Source of the DNA: Prorocentrum cordatum
Taxonomy: Eukaryota; Sar; Dinophyceae; Prorocentrales; Prorocentraceae
DNA length: 64,000 bases
Assembly: GCA_963575745.1 (NCBI GenBank)
Contig: CAUYUJ010000891.1
Span: 1,115,665-1,179,664, forward strand
Reading direction: 5' to 3'
In this document: positions 11,233 through 20,908 of the stretch, in pieces
Position numbering within the stretch: position 1 is the first letter of the stretch
Layout: the number at the start of each line of letters is the position of its first letter
Notes under the pieces: generated by a model
Seen by the model: the letters and a program-made list of their open reading frames with translations, nothing else
The model's database searches: none
Told to the model about the DNA's origin: nothing
Made by a program: the position numbers and the translations under genes

Positions 11233-11767
11233 CCTCCTCCTCCTCCTTCACCTCCTCCTTCTCCTCCTCCTCCTCCTCCTCCTCCTCCTCCTCCTCCATC
11301 TCCTCCTCCTATTCCTCCTCCTCCTCCGCCCCCTTCTCCGCCCCATCCCCCTTCTCCTCCTCGTCGTCCTCATCCTCCTCCTCTACCTCCTCCTTCCCCT
11401 CCTCCTCCTCCTCTCCTCCTCCTCCTCCTCCTCCTCCTCCTCCTCCCCTCCTCCTCTCCTCCTCCTCCTCCTCCTCCTCCTCCTCCTCCTCCTCCTCCCC
11501 TCCTCCTCTTCCTCCTCCTCCTCCCCTCCTCCTCCTCCTCCTCCTCCTCCTCCTCCTCCTCCTCCTCCCCCCCTCCCCTTCCGCTTTCTCCTCCTCTTCT
11601 TCCTCCCCCCTCCTTCTCCTCCTCCCTCCTCCTCCTCCTTCCTTCTCCTCCTCCTCCTCTCCTCCTCCTCCTCCTCCTCCCCCTCCTCCTCCCCCCTCCC
11701 CCCCTCCCCTCCACCTCCTTTTCCTCCTCCTCCTCCTCCTCATCCTCCTCCTCCTCCTCCTCCTGTT
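11230..11767. repeat. (CCT)n polypyrimidine tract next to the retroelement
   Basis: More than 500 bp of CCT with C-rich interruptions, ending immediately before the spliced-leader relic. It could also act as a polypyrimidine tract for a plus-strand acceptor. Confidence 0.95.
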
Positions 11768-11788
11768 CTGTAGCCATTTTGTTTCAAG
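11768..11788 (+). other. Relict dinoflagellate spliced leader (DinoSL)
   Basis: Eighteen of 21 positions match the known dinoflagellate leader, including the uninterrupted core GTAGCCATTTTG and the closing TCAAG. The three differences are one C-to-T near the 5' end and two changes after the T run. It lies 25 bases upstream of the open frame of the retroelement. Such genomic relics are known to arise when trans-spliced mRNA is reverse transcribed and reinserted. Confidence 0.8.
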
Positions 11789-11988
11789 TTTCTAAATTCC
11801 CCGGGGGACCAAGTGGATACCGCTAGTCCGCGGCAGTGCCAGGACCTTGTGGCCGACAGTTTCTCGTTCACACCAGCTGGTCCGCCCCAGCCTGGTGTCT
11901 GCCTCCCCTTGCCCGCGGGTGAGCAGGCCTTCCACGATACCGCCCTCCTTTGGGCTTCGTGCGGCACGGGCGGCGCTGGTACTGATGA

Positions 11989-13150
11989 GTGGGAGCGTCG
12001 CCTCTGGGTGCAAGCAGCGCGGCCCCGCCGTTCAAACACGACAAGTTCAGTGCTGAATGGAAGACGGTGGCGAGCCCCAAAGGAGAAATTCTATGCCACC
12101 GCTGCGGTTGCCGAAAAAAACCCAAGGGCGCGATGCATTGCAAGCACAGCGGCCAGAAGCTCGGAACCCGCCCCCATCTGCCCGAGGTGCCCGAGTCTAG
12201 CCTTCGTTGGGAGGAGGAGGTTGGCAAGGGTGCTGCAAAGGTGGGGAAGAAAAGGATGGGTGGCAAAGGTGGTTTTCCGCGGACGGGGAAAGGACCTGTG
12301 GGCTCGTTTATGGCCCTTCCCCCAGGGCCCATCCATGAGATACCTCAGTCCAAGGCGCTCGAGCTGCAGCGTCTGGCTCAAGCGGCTGGCGACTCTGAAG
12401 GGGCGGCGCGCGATGCCGCGCTGGCGGAACGTGCAGCCCCGCCGCCCAGGCCGCCAGGACGCCAGAGGCTCATCGAGACGGAGCAGAAGCAGGAGAAGCT
12501 GGAGAAGAAGCTCAACGCTGAGCTCGAGAAACTGCAGCGCTGGAGGGCGGCCACAGGGGAGCTTGCGATCACGGCCAAGGAGACGCAAAGTGAATTACAA
12601 ATTACAACGGGATGGTGCTGAGGTCGCCGCCACGCTCGCGGAGCTCCAGAGCCAGCACAATGTGCAGTACGAAGCTGTGGAGGCCAAGCCGCTCATCAGC
12701 CTCCGCAGGCTCATCGAGGGAGAGGTGGAGTTGCCTCTGTCATCTCTGTGGGCGACTTTCTTGATGTGGAGGCGGTCAAGGGCAACTATAGAGTTTGGGA
12801 AGAGGCCCGTCGGGAGCTGGAAGGCCGCAAGAAAGACACAGCCAAGCAGATGCAGGAGGTGCTCACCACGGTCTTTCGGAAGGCGGTGGACAAGGCGAAC
12901 GAGTGCCAAGACAAGCACAAAGAGAACCTCAAGCGCCTGCAAGCGAAATGTCGTCAAGTCGATGCGTCGGAAGGTGATGGAGCTGGGGTGCCAGTTGAAC
13001 CATCTCCTGCAGCGGCCCCTGGCCATGGCGAGCCCTCGACGGCAGGGCAGTCAGAGACGCAACCAGCAGACAAGCCTCCTCCCAAGTTGGATATTCGTGC
13101 TCATGTGGCCGTTGACCCTGGCGCGCAGGCGCCAGGGAAGTCGGGGCTTT
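11989..13150 (+). pseudogene. Retroelement N-terminal region: Cys-rich motif and coiled coil
   Basis: The first segment (11989-12590) contains CHRCGCRKKPKGAMHCKHSG, a possible zinc-binding C-x2-C-x11-C-x2-H cluster, then Pro/Arg-rich sequence and a charged helix with heptad-like EKLEKKLNAELEKLQRW. The reading continues in another frame (VNYKLQRDGAEVAATLAELQ, about 12590-12745) and returns to the first frame at about 12748 with LDVEAVKGNYRVWEEARREL and a further coiled coil. It therefore carries two compensating frameshifts. In this element class this part is presumed to bind RNA. Acid-base patterning and the lack of simple repeats argue for real former coding sequence. Confidence 0.65.
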
Positions 13151-13159
13151 AGCCGGTCG

Positions 13160-14748
13160 GAGACCGCGAGTTCCACGTGGCCCGGGTCGACGCCATCGCC
13201 TTCGGCAACTCCATGTACCTGGTCCTCGCTCGGTGCCAGCCCTCCTGAGAAGGCGTTCCCCCTTGAGGGGAGGTGGCCCAGTCTGCGTGAACCCACGACA
13301 GGTGCGAGTTCTCGGCTGGTGGCCCCGCTGGAGGAGGCGACGCCGGCGGCTTCGTCGATTGCCGCGGGTGGATCGTCGAGGCCTTCTACTTCGGTGGCTC
13401 CGTCAGCGCCGATGTCGGCAATGCCCTCCGCTTCGGTGTTGCTGTCGGCGTCAGTTTCGGCCGCTACCTGCTTTGTCGGATCGGGGGCCGGGTGCTCCTC
13501 GAGTCCGAACCATTCTGAGTTTAATTGCGAGGAAGCGGTGCCACTGCCTGGAGTGACACCACGTCAGAACGCGGCCGTCAGGAGGTCAAGGCTGGCGGCC
13601 TACTTGCCCAAGCTTTTGCTGCGTGCATGGAGAGAATCAATGCGTCAGGATGCTCGGGCGCTGTGGATGGCACGTCCGCTACGGATTTGTCAGAACGCGA
13701 CGACCAGGTGCTCCTTGAGTCTGGTCGTCGCAGAGTAGATTGCGAGAAGCTTTTGACATCGGCATTGGTTGCGGGAAGTCAGAACACTGGCGGCGGGTGC
13801 CCCTCGAACCCGCCACCATCACGAGTAAGTTGCGAACGGCCCCTGGCTAAGTCTCGAGAGGTTGGCGCGCCCAAGCAGGTCGCCCCCCTGCAGGAATGTT
13901 TTCCCCTTGAGGAAGCGGGCGCGCAATGGCCCTTCAGAGCTGGCGCCATGAATGCGACTGCCTCGCCCCGAGCACGCAGCACGACGCCCTGGATCGAGGA
14001 GGAGTGCCAGATGCCCCGCGCGCCGTGGATTCAGGAGACAGCACTGCGCCCCTCGGCCGAGGCAAGTGCACGCAAGTGGACCCGCGCTGGTCGGCGGAAG
14101 CTTGCTCTTGGAACGCATAAGCGTACGGGGGTGTCAGCCAGGGCATTATCAGCGGGAGTGGGCTTATCTGCAGCCATTGGGATAGGAGTGGCCATGATGG
14201 AGATACCTGAGAAGTGGCCAATGACCTTGGGAGCCAACTCTTGGATCATCATCGGCTCAGTCTACGGAGTTGGCGCGATCGGTTCCAAGGGAGAGAATCT
14301 CGAGCTGCTGGAGTTTCACAGTGCCTTCCTGGGCGCCCAGCGCTTCCCCTTCCTCTTGGGGGGCGATTGGGGCCTGGAGCCAGAAGACTTTATGGGGCCC
14401 GGTTGGCTGGATCTGGCGATGGCGACCATCTTCGCCCCTGGGCTGCCCGCCTGCAATGGTAAGGAGTACGACTACTTCATTGGCTCCCAGACTATAGACG
14501 CTTTCCCGATGAAGGTAGAAGCTAGAGTGGACAAGCCGATTTCGCCGCACTGTTACGTGGAGAGCATGATTGACGGTCTGAGGGGCCAGCCATTTGTCTG
14601 GGTAGAAGCTCCGCCGAGAGCCTTCCCACTGGCGGAGCAGGAGGCGAAACGAAAGGCTTGGAAAAAAGGCCAAGAGCGCTTGATTCGTCGACCTCACCAA
14701 TGTGGCTGCGCCCCCCTTCTGTTCAGGCGTTGGCGGAGTGGCAGCTAG
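13160..14748 (+). pseudogene. Retroelement linker and endonuclease (EEP) domain
   Basis: A Ser/Ala/Pro-rich linker (13160-13738) overlaps a 407-residue frame that begins at 13525. The C-terminal half of that frame shows the endonuclease/exonuclease/phosphatase fold signature: THKRTG.S near 14118, then the strand LLGGDWGLEP, ACNGKEYDYFIGS, and a final VDKPISPHCYV. In the family the third of these normally reads GDWN. Here Asn is replaced by Gly, which should abolish nicking. The N-terminal catalytic part is not seen intact. The role in a live element would be to cut the target DNA for primed reverse transcription. Confidence 0.65.
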
Positions 14749-15634
14749 ATGCCCCCATTCAACCCGGTGGAAGATGCAGCGGCGCCGTGGTTCACGGCGG
14801 CCGAGAAGCACCTGGTGCAGCTCTCCGAGATCCCTCTCTCAGGCAGGCTTTTGCATGCTGGTAGAGCGAAGGGGGTTGCGCTGAAGAAGAAGCGATTGGC
14901 GGGTTGCCCCGAGTCCATCCTTGAGCGCCACGATGAGACGGGCGCCAGGTCGTGGGTGAGCGCGCTCAGGCTTTGGGGTACTTTGCGCGCGGCGTCCGCA
15001 GCTCCGTCAGGGCCGAAAGCAGGGCGACCTGAACGCGTTGAGAGATGCGAGCAGAAGCTGGTGGCCCTTGAGCCCCCAGATGCCATCTCGCCCATCCCTG
15101 AAGGCGAAGGAGGCCCAGAAGTGGGTCGCATTGGCCAAGAGAGGCGGCCAGCTGCCAGCCTGGTTTCAGACAGTGCTATCAGAGGAGGTGGAAGAGCGCA
15201 GGCGCCAGGACTCTCAGGCCAGAAGTAAAGCCTGGCGTGAATTCGGGGCATCGGCAGCTGAAGGCTCTTGAAAGCTGGCCCATGCGATTGCTCGGCCCAG
15301 AAGGCTGGAGGAGGCGCCAACTCTAGCCAAGGATCAGCCACATGGGCTGATCGGAGCGGTAGCTATCATTACAGTGCTGGAAGAATGGGGAGAGCTGTGG
15401 ATTTCTGATGTCAGGGCACAGGGGGCGGCGCCGTCCGACTGGAACTACCCGTGGGCGCCCGACCCGGTCTCTGAGGACCAGAGCGTGCAGGTGAGCCGCT
15501 CGCTCAGTCCAACTACTGGCCTGGGCTGGGGCAACTTCCACATGGGGTTGATCCTGCAGGAGGTTCTTACGTGCTGGGAGCGTAATCCTCAGTGCGCACG
15601 GATGTGGGCAACGACCAATGTCGTTCTTCCATAA
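14749..15634 (+). pseudogene. Retroelement region between endonuclease and RT
   Basis: The first frame (14749-15228) holds helical Arg/Ala-rich sequence. The second (about 15374-15634) includes STGxGW-like sequence, SLSPTTGLGWGNFHMGL, followed by a helix and CWERNPQCARMWATTNVVLP. This matches the segment just before the RT fingers in dinoflagellate LINE-like proteins, where the text continues as PxGGxRPIGL. That continuation here lies in shifted frames near 15635-15690. Confidence 0.6.
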
Positions 15635-16330
15635 CCAGATGGTGGAACCAGGCCCATCGGCCTTCTGTGTTCTTGGGCGCGTATTTGGAGCCGCTGCAGG
15701 AGACGATATGTCAAGAGTTGGGGGGGGGGGTTCGGTGGGCGCCAAATTCTTCTGGGGAGAGGATGCAGCAACCAGTTGCGACAAAGCGGCATACCTGAAT
15801 AATATGTTGGCGTGCCATGCGGGACGGAAAGGTTTGTTTGCGATAGCTGTGTTCTATGACATCCGCAAGTTCTACGGGAACGTTAGCCACCAACATTTGA
15901 GAGAAGCAGCGGGGCACTACGGCTTTGACGGGGCCCTGCTCAAGGCGCTGCGCCGCGCCCGCCGCGCGCCTCGCAGAGCAAGGTGGACGGGGGGGGGGCA
16001 GCAGAGCCAGATATCCGAACGGAACGGCTGCGGCAGGATGCAGTGCAGCAGCGGGAGTTTCGAAGTTGATGGCGTTATGCCTCCTCAAGCGCTTGGCAGT
16101 GGAAACTCCGCCGTGCCGAGCTCTGAACGTAGCGGGCGACTTGACGACGCACGCCATCGGAGGGCCGCGGACAGTGGCCGCGAACACGATTGCCAGCTTT
16201 GAGATTGCCACTTCGGAGTTGGCATCGAGGAAGCTGCCAATCAAGTGGGGCAATACCAAGTTCATGATGCCTGACCGTGGCCAACAACCTGAATGGACGC
16301 ACGGCTCCAGGTGTAGGTTTTCAGACGACA
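15618..16330 (+). pseudogene. Retroelement reverse transcriptase palm, broken
   Basis: RT motif A is visible as AVFYDIRKFYGNVSH at about 15850-15890, with the catalytic Asp of the Y-D-I triplet, followed by HYGFDGALLKALR. A poly-G run at 15720-15731 shifts the frame just upstream. The second half (about 16080-16270) reads LNVAGDLTTHAIGG then PIKWGNTKFM, corresponding to the motif C/D region, but the usual YxDD is replaced by NVAGD. The RT that copies element RNA is therefore recognisable but not functional. Confidence 0.7.
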
Positions 16331-17440
16331 CGCTTGCCATCGCTCACCGCGGCCTCGGCGGTGATTCGTTGGGCGGCAGAGCTCGGCGAGTAGGCGCGCA
16401 GGCGCCGAGGTGCACAGCTGCGCGCAGTACTGGAGTGGCCCTGAGACAGCTCGGGCCGAGTGAAACACATAGCCGTGTCTATCGCGCAGGTGCGCTTGCT
16501 AAAGCCACGTGGGGGTCTTATAGTTTGGGGGTTCCGCCGACCGCCCTCCATGAGCCACGGGTTCAAGCTGCGAGATCCTGGGGCCCCCTCCTCCCTGGTA
16601 CGTCCCTGGGCGTTTGGTTTCTCTCGGCCTCCCGCCTCTGGATCAGGGGCCCGCTTTTGGCGGCGGCGGCATCGGCTGCAAAAGGAATTCGCTAGTGCCG
16701 GGTGGGCCCGCTCGATGTCCAAACAAGCGTTAGAGCCCTGTGTTCAGGGCGCCCACGCGGTCCAGGGGCGCAGGGTCCCCTGGGGTCAGGCGTGTCAGCC
16801 TGTTGCCGCGCTTTTCCTGCAGCTTTCTCGGGTCCACCAGGCGTTTGGCGTTTCGGAGATGGCCCTGGTAGATGACCTCCAAAGAGAGCGGTCGATCGAT
16901 CGCTTCTCGCCCAAGTTTATCTGTTGCTTGTGCTCCTACTGCGCGGCTCGATCGCTCGGGCCATTGAGCGGGAAGAGCAGCTGAAACAATTCGATTTCGC
17001 TCAGTGGGGCGGCCCTTTGTTCTGGCAGCCCATTCACCAGCTCCTCGGGCTCAAAGGCTCGAAGGCTTAAGCTCAATCTCACAAGGCGGCACTCTCGGCG
17101 CTCGCAGCGACTGCGCACTGGTGCCAACACAGAGCTTGCGAGCACAACCCCGAGGCCCCCGATCAATGTCAGCTCTGCAGCGACGGCAAGGGCACCCTGT
17201 ACCACGGCAGGTTTTAATGTGTAGCTGTCGCTCCCTGGCGCCGCAAGAACCTGGATCCTGTCGTTGCGAAGACTGTTCGACGAGTTGGAAATCGCCCGAC
17301 CTCGGTGGGGGAGCTTTTTGTTGTAGACGCTTGTATTCCAGCCCCGCGTCCTGGGCCAGGACCCCTCCCCGAGACCCCTCGGACCCGTGCACGCGACACT
17401 GGCAGCGGCCTCAAGATGGGCCCCTCTTCGTCCCTGAAGG
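16331..17440 (+). pseudogene. Retroelement RT thumb/connection remnants
   Basis: Fragments with LRQLGPSETHSRVYRAG, WGSYSLGVPPTALHE and later Cys-containing segments lie in alternating frames. The position between RT and RNase H and the continued absence of simple repeats mark it as element body. No single residue can be assigned with confidence. Confidence 0.5.
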
Positions 17441-18006
17441 GGCCCACGTTTTCACGGATGGCTCGGGTTTTGAAGGGATGCTTCCAGGGCTAAGGACCGC
17501 GGGATGGGCAATCGTGATGCTCGACAGCCAAGGTCGAACCCTCGCTGCATTGTCTGGAGTTGCGCCCTCCCTCGAAGCACCAGAACAACTGGCGAGGGAT
17601 GGGGGAGATTCTGCTGCGCTGATGTTGTCTCGCAGGGCGGTCCTGGCTCAGAATGTCTCCCTCTATGTGGACTGTGCGGCCACGGTCGGCTGCCTCTGAA
17701 ACCTCACGGGGGCGGCTGGCGCCTCGTCGGCACGGGCTCACTGGCGGGCCGAGATCGGGGACCGTCTGGAAGGCATACAAGTCGGCGTACATCCCCTCGC
17801 ACACCTCGATGGTTGAAGCGAGAGAAGGACGCATCACGGACTTGCTGAGATTTGGGAACTCTGAGGCCGACCGTCTCGCGAAGGAGGGAGCTGAGCCATT
17901 CCGTGCCTCCTTGAACGACAGACTCCTGATCAGAGGATGCACGGAGTGCGCGCGCCGCGTTGCCATGTTCTGCGCCAGCCAGCAAATGGGGCGCAGGGAA
18001 CTGTGA
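17440..18006 (+). pseudogene. Retroelement RNase H domain, frameshifted
   Basis: Begins with HVFTDGSGFEG, the first RNase H strand with the catalytic Asp of TDGS, and continues to VSLYVDCAATVGCL with a second Asp before a stop at 17697. The last third follows in another frame: SHTSMVEAREGRI then NSEADRLAKEGAE, with the Ala-Asp-x-Leu-Ala helix typical of the RNase H C-terminus, ending at 18006. The usual central Glu is not evident. In a working element it would remove RNA from the hybrid. Confidence 0.7.
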
Positions 18007-18030
18007 ATGAATGATCACGTCGGATTGGAA

Positions 18031-18780
18031 TAACTAAGCTACGTCCTACTGGATGCTGTTCCTGGGCTGCCCCCCCCCCCCGGGCCTCTGTGACGGAGTC
18101 GGGAGCGCCTGGGGGCCCAGGGGCCCCCGGCCAGGCGGAAGGGGCCCCCCGAGGCCCAGGGGCGCCCTAGCGAGCGGCCTCAGGAGATCCCGCCCCCCCC
18201 CCGACCTCGGGGGCCTGGCGCCAGCTGGGGCGCACTTTGGGGCAGGGTGATGTGTATGAGTCGGATGGTCTCACGTTTCATGACGCGATGCTCTGTTGCA
18301 CAGCATGCGGAGCCATGGCACATTCCAGCACGAAGCGGGGAAACCCGCGTTCGAGGCGTCGGCCCTTGTCCTCTGCGGGCCGCACCTTTCACTCGGGCAA
18401 GTTTCGTGCTGGACGATATCCAGCCCATCGGAATCCACAGAGACTGACGATGGCGCACGTACGCCCCCACCACCACCCCCCTGAAGTCAAGTGGGAATGG
18501 GCCCCTTTTTCCCCCGCCTGGCCCCTGGGCCTCCAGGGGCCCCCGAGGGCGAGGGGGGCCGCCAGGTCCAGCGGCCGCGTGCGCGAGGCCTCCGCCGCGG
18601 ACCTCATCAGGGGCCTCGCGCTGATCGGCTTCGGCCGCGAGGACCTGGAGGCCCTGGGGCGAGGGGTGGGGGCCAGGCGGGCGCGCGGGGAGGGACCTGC
18701 GGGCGAGGATCTCCCCTGCGGCCCCGCCTACTTCGTTTTTTTCTATATTGTGCATGTCGAATGCGGTCGTGCCCTTTCAC
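18031..18780. other. C/G-run-rich spacer with one possible exon
   Basis: Contains several runs of 8-11 C or G and repeated GGGCCCAGGGGCC words. At about 18555-18665 the plus strand reads RVREASAADLIRGLALIGF then GREDLEALGRG, a compact amphipathic helix pair that could be an isolated exon. No partner exon or clear splice sites are found. Confidence 0.3.
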
Positions 18781-18789
18781 GGTCGTGGG

Positions 18790-19112
18790 CGCCCTCCTCC
18801 TCCTCCTCCTCTTCCTCCTCCTCCTCTTCCTCGTCCTCCTCCTCCTCCTCCCCCCCCTCCTCCTCCTCTTCCCCCTCCTCATCGCCCTCCTCTTCCACCT
18901 CCCCCTCATCCTCCCCCTCCTCCTCCTCCTCCTCCTCCTCCTCCGCCTCCTTCTCCTCCTCCTCCTCCCCTTCTCCTCCCCTCCCCCCCTCCTCCTCCTC
19001 CTCCTCCTCTTCTCCTCCTCCTCCCCCTCCCCCTCCTCCTCCTCCTCCTCCTCCTCCTCCTCCTCCTCCTGCTCCTCCTCCTCCTCCTCCTCCCTCTCCT
19101 CCTCCCCCTCCC
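18790..19112. repeat. (CCT)n polypyrimidine tract
   Basis: About 320 bp of CCT/TCC triplets with C-rich interruptions. Confidence 0.95.
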
Positions 19113-20020
19113 CTCGCGCTTCCCGCCTTCTCTGCCCCCCCCCCCCTCTTTTCCCCCGCTGTCATCCCTCCCCCCCCCCCCTCTGCGCCAGCAGGAGACC
19201 CCCGAGGCGCAGCATGCCCCAGACACGCGAGTCTTCCTCCCGATGGGGCCCCAGGGGAGCGCGCGCTGGGCCACCGGGGGGCAACCGTGTCTGGGTCCGA
19301 CCAACATCTCCATGTAGCAGTTCTCTGATGACGTGCCTGTTTCAATGCAAATGGTCTTCCTCGGTTGGAGCATCCAGGGCTTCAGTTGCCTTCATACTCC
19401 AATGTTGAAACGCAGCACGCGCCGTGCTCATAACGTCCGAGTCAGCACGTTGCGTTTTTTTTCAGCGTGTCGTTCCACGTTTTGGCAGACGCATATACCT
19501 CGCCATGCCTGTGTGTTCAGTCTACGTGTTGGGCCGCCGTGCCAAAGCGCTAGGTGTTGCGCGTTGCGTACTGGGGCAGCTGAGTCCAGGGCCCGTTCTA
19601 AGGATGGCGCCGGAACCATCAGGAATGGTTCCAGGGCGAAGCACTGGCCCTTGGGGAGGGATCGAGACCGGACCTCCTTGGGCCCCGCATCGGGGAGAGC
19701 ATAACGGAGGATGTCAACCCTGAGGATCGGCGACTCGGCAAAATATGGAACATCGCGAAGAATCATGACCAGAGCCCTGGGCCCCATATGTCTGCGTCAT
19801 CTTTCGAACCGCATCGATCTGCGAGGGCCCAGCAGCCTCTTGGCCCACCCCGGTCTTCCGCGCTCTTGGCCCACCCCGGCCTTCCGCATCGATGATGCCG
19901 TGCCGCGCTCTTGGCCCACCCCGGCCTTCCGCGGGTCCTGGGACTGTCGATGACGGGAGGGTGGGGGCGAAGAGCTGGTCCCGGGCCCCAGGGTGCCCGT
20001 TCCCAGATGCTGCTCGACCC
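19113..20020. other. Spacer with a short GGCCCACCCCGG tandem repeat
   Basis: Between 19840 and 19935 the words CGCTCTTGGCCCACCCCGGC and CTTCCGC recur three times at 20-45 bp spacing. The rest has no supported gene. Confidence 0.5.
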
Positions 20021-20260
20021 AAAAAGATCGGTAGCGCTCAGGAGAGATCGGGCGCGACCGAAATCGCAAACACACCGCCAAATACCGGTAGCGACTCAGC
20101 GACGCATCTTCAGCCAATACCGGTATTGCCCTGAGACTCACAAGGACGATATCGGTAGCCAGTACCCAAAATTGCAGATATGTGCTACCGAAATTCGAGC
20201 TCGCGCGCGTCGCCCAATACCGAAATTTCGCTACCCATTTTTTGGCGCGCGCCACACGCG
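20020..20260. repeat. Cluster of GGTAGCG / CGCTACC words
   Basis: ACCGGTAGCG, ATCGGTAGC, GTGCTACCGAAAT and CGCTACCCATTTTTT occur at irregular 15-40 bp intervals, mixed with AATACCG. The same word family forms a second cluster at 42945-43150. Confidence 0.7.
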
Positions 20261-20305
20261 GCGCGCGACAAGAAATGCGGAGAAACTTGCGTCGCGAACC
20301 GCTTC

Positions 20306-20765
20306 GGGAATCCTTGACGCTTCGCGTATCCCCACCAGAAACGATCAGCAGGGGAGTTGGTGAATCAGGGGCGGCAAGACGCATGCTGTCGCGCAGCCGT
20401 CTTCAGGAAAACAGGGATCACACATAGTTCCCGCATTGAAGTTTGATATGGAAATCGGTGCAAGCTACGATGGTGCTTCGATGGGGGGTGAGGGGTGTTT
20501 CGATGATTTGTAATGGTTGTCGCGTGCGTTTCGAAACTTGGAGCCATCTTGGGGCTCTCTTGGGGTTCTCTTGGGGCCCTCCTGGAGCTCTGTCTTGGGG
20601 CTCTCTCGAGGTCGTCTTAGGGCATCCTTGGAGCCGCCTTGGGGCTGTTTCGAAGCGTCTTGGGGCCCTATTGGGGCTCTTTGGGGGGGGGTCTGGGGGC
20701 CTTATTGAAGCCCTTTGGGCATGCCTGGGTGGCCTCTTGGGGCCGTCTTGGAGTTTTTCGCTATA
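20306..20765 (+). mobile_element. TTGACGCTTCGCG family, long copy (left-facing end)
   Basis: Starts TTGACGCTTCGCGTATCCCC, then GATCAGCAGGGGAGTTGGTG, then GCATTGAAGTTT, and passes into degenerate TCTTGGGGCTC repeats (20535-20760). The reverse complement of the whole order is present at 38050-38613. A shorter copy with both ends lies at 24598-24877 and a further direct copy at 32443-32780. Confidence 0.75.
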
Positions 20766-20908
20766 AAAAAAGCGTCCTTAATTCTGACCCCCATCGGCCC
20801 TCCTCCACCTCCATCCTCCCTCCTCCTCCACCTCCACCATCATCCTCCAACCCCGCGTTGCCCCCTCCATCCACAGCCCATTTAGCCTTTTTTTGTTGTT
20901 TCACAATT

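Larger units (their letters stand above)
11768..18030 (+). mobile_element. Decayed LINE-like retroelement with 5' DinoSL relic
   Basis: The order of pieces is spliced-leader relic, Cys-rich motif and coiled coil, EEP endonuclease, reverse transcriptase, RNase H. This is the order of non-LTR retrotransposons that end in RNase H. All pieces are on the plus strand but in changing frames, with stops and at least six shifts, and several catalytic residues are altered, so the copy is dead. I see no clear poly(A) tail or target duplication at the 3' end, so the right border is approximate. The body has far fewer simple repeats than its surroundings. Confidence 0.8.
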
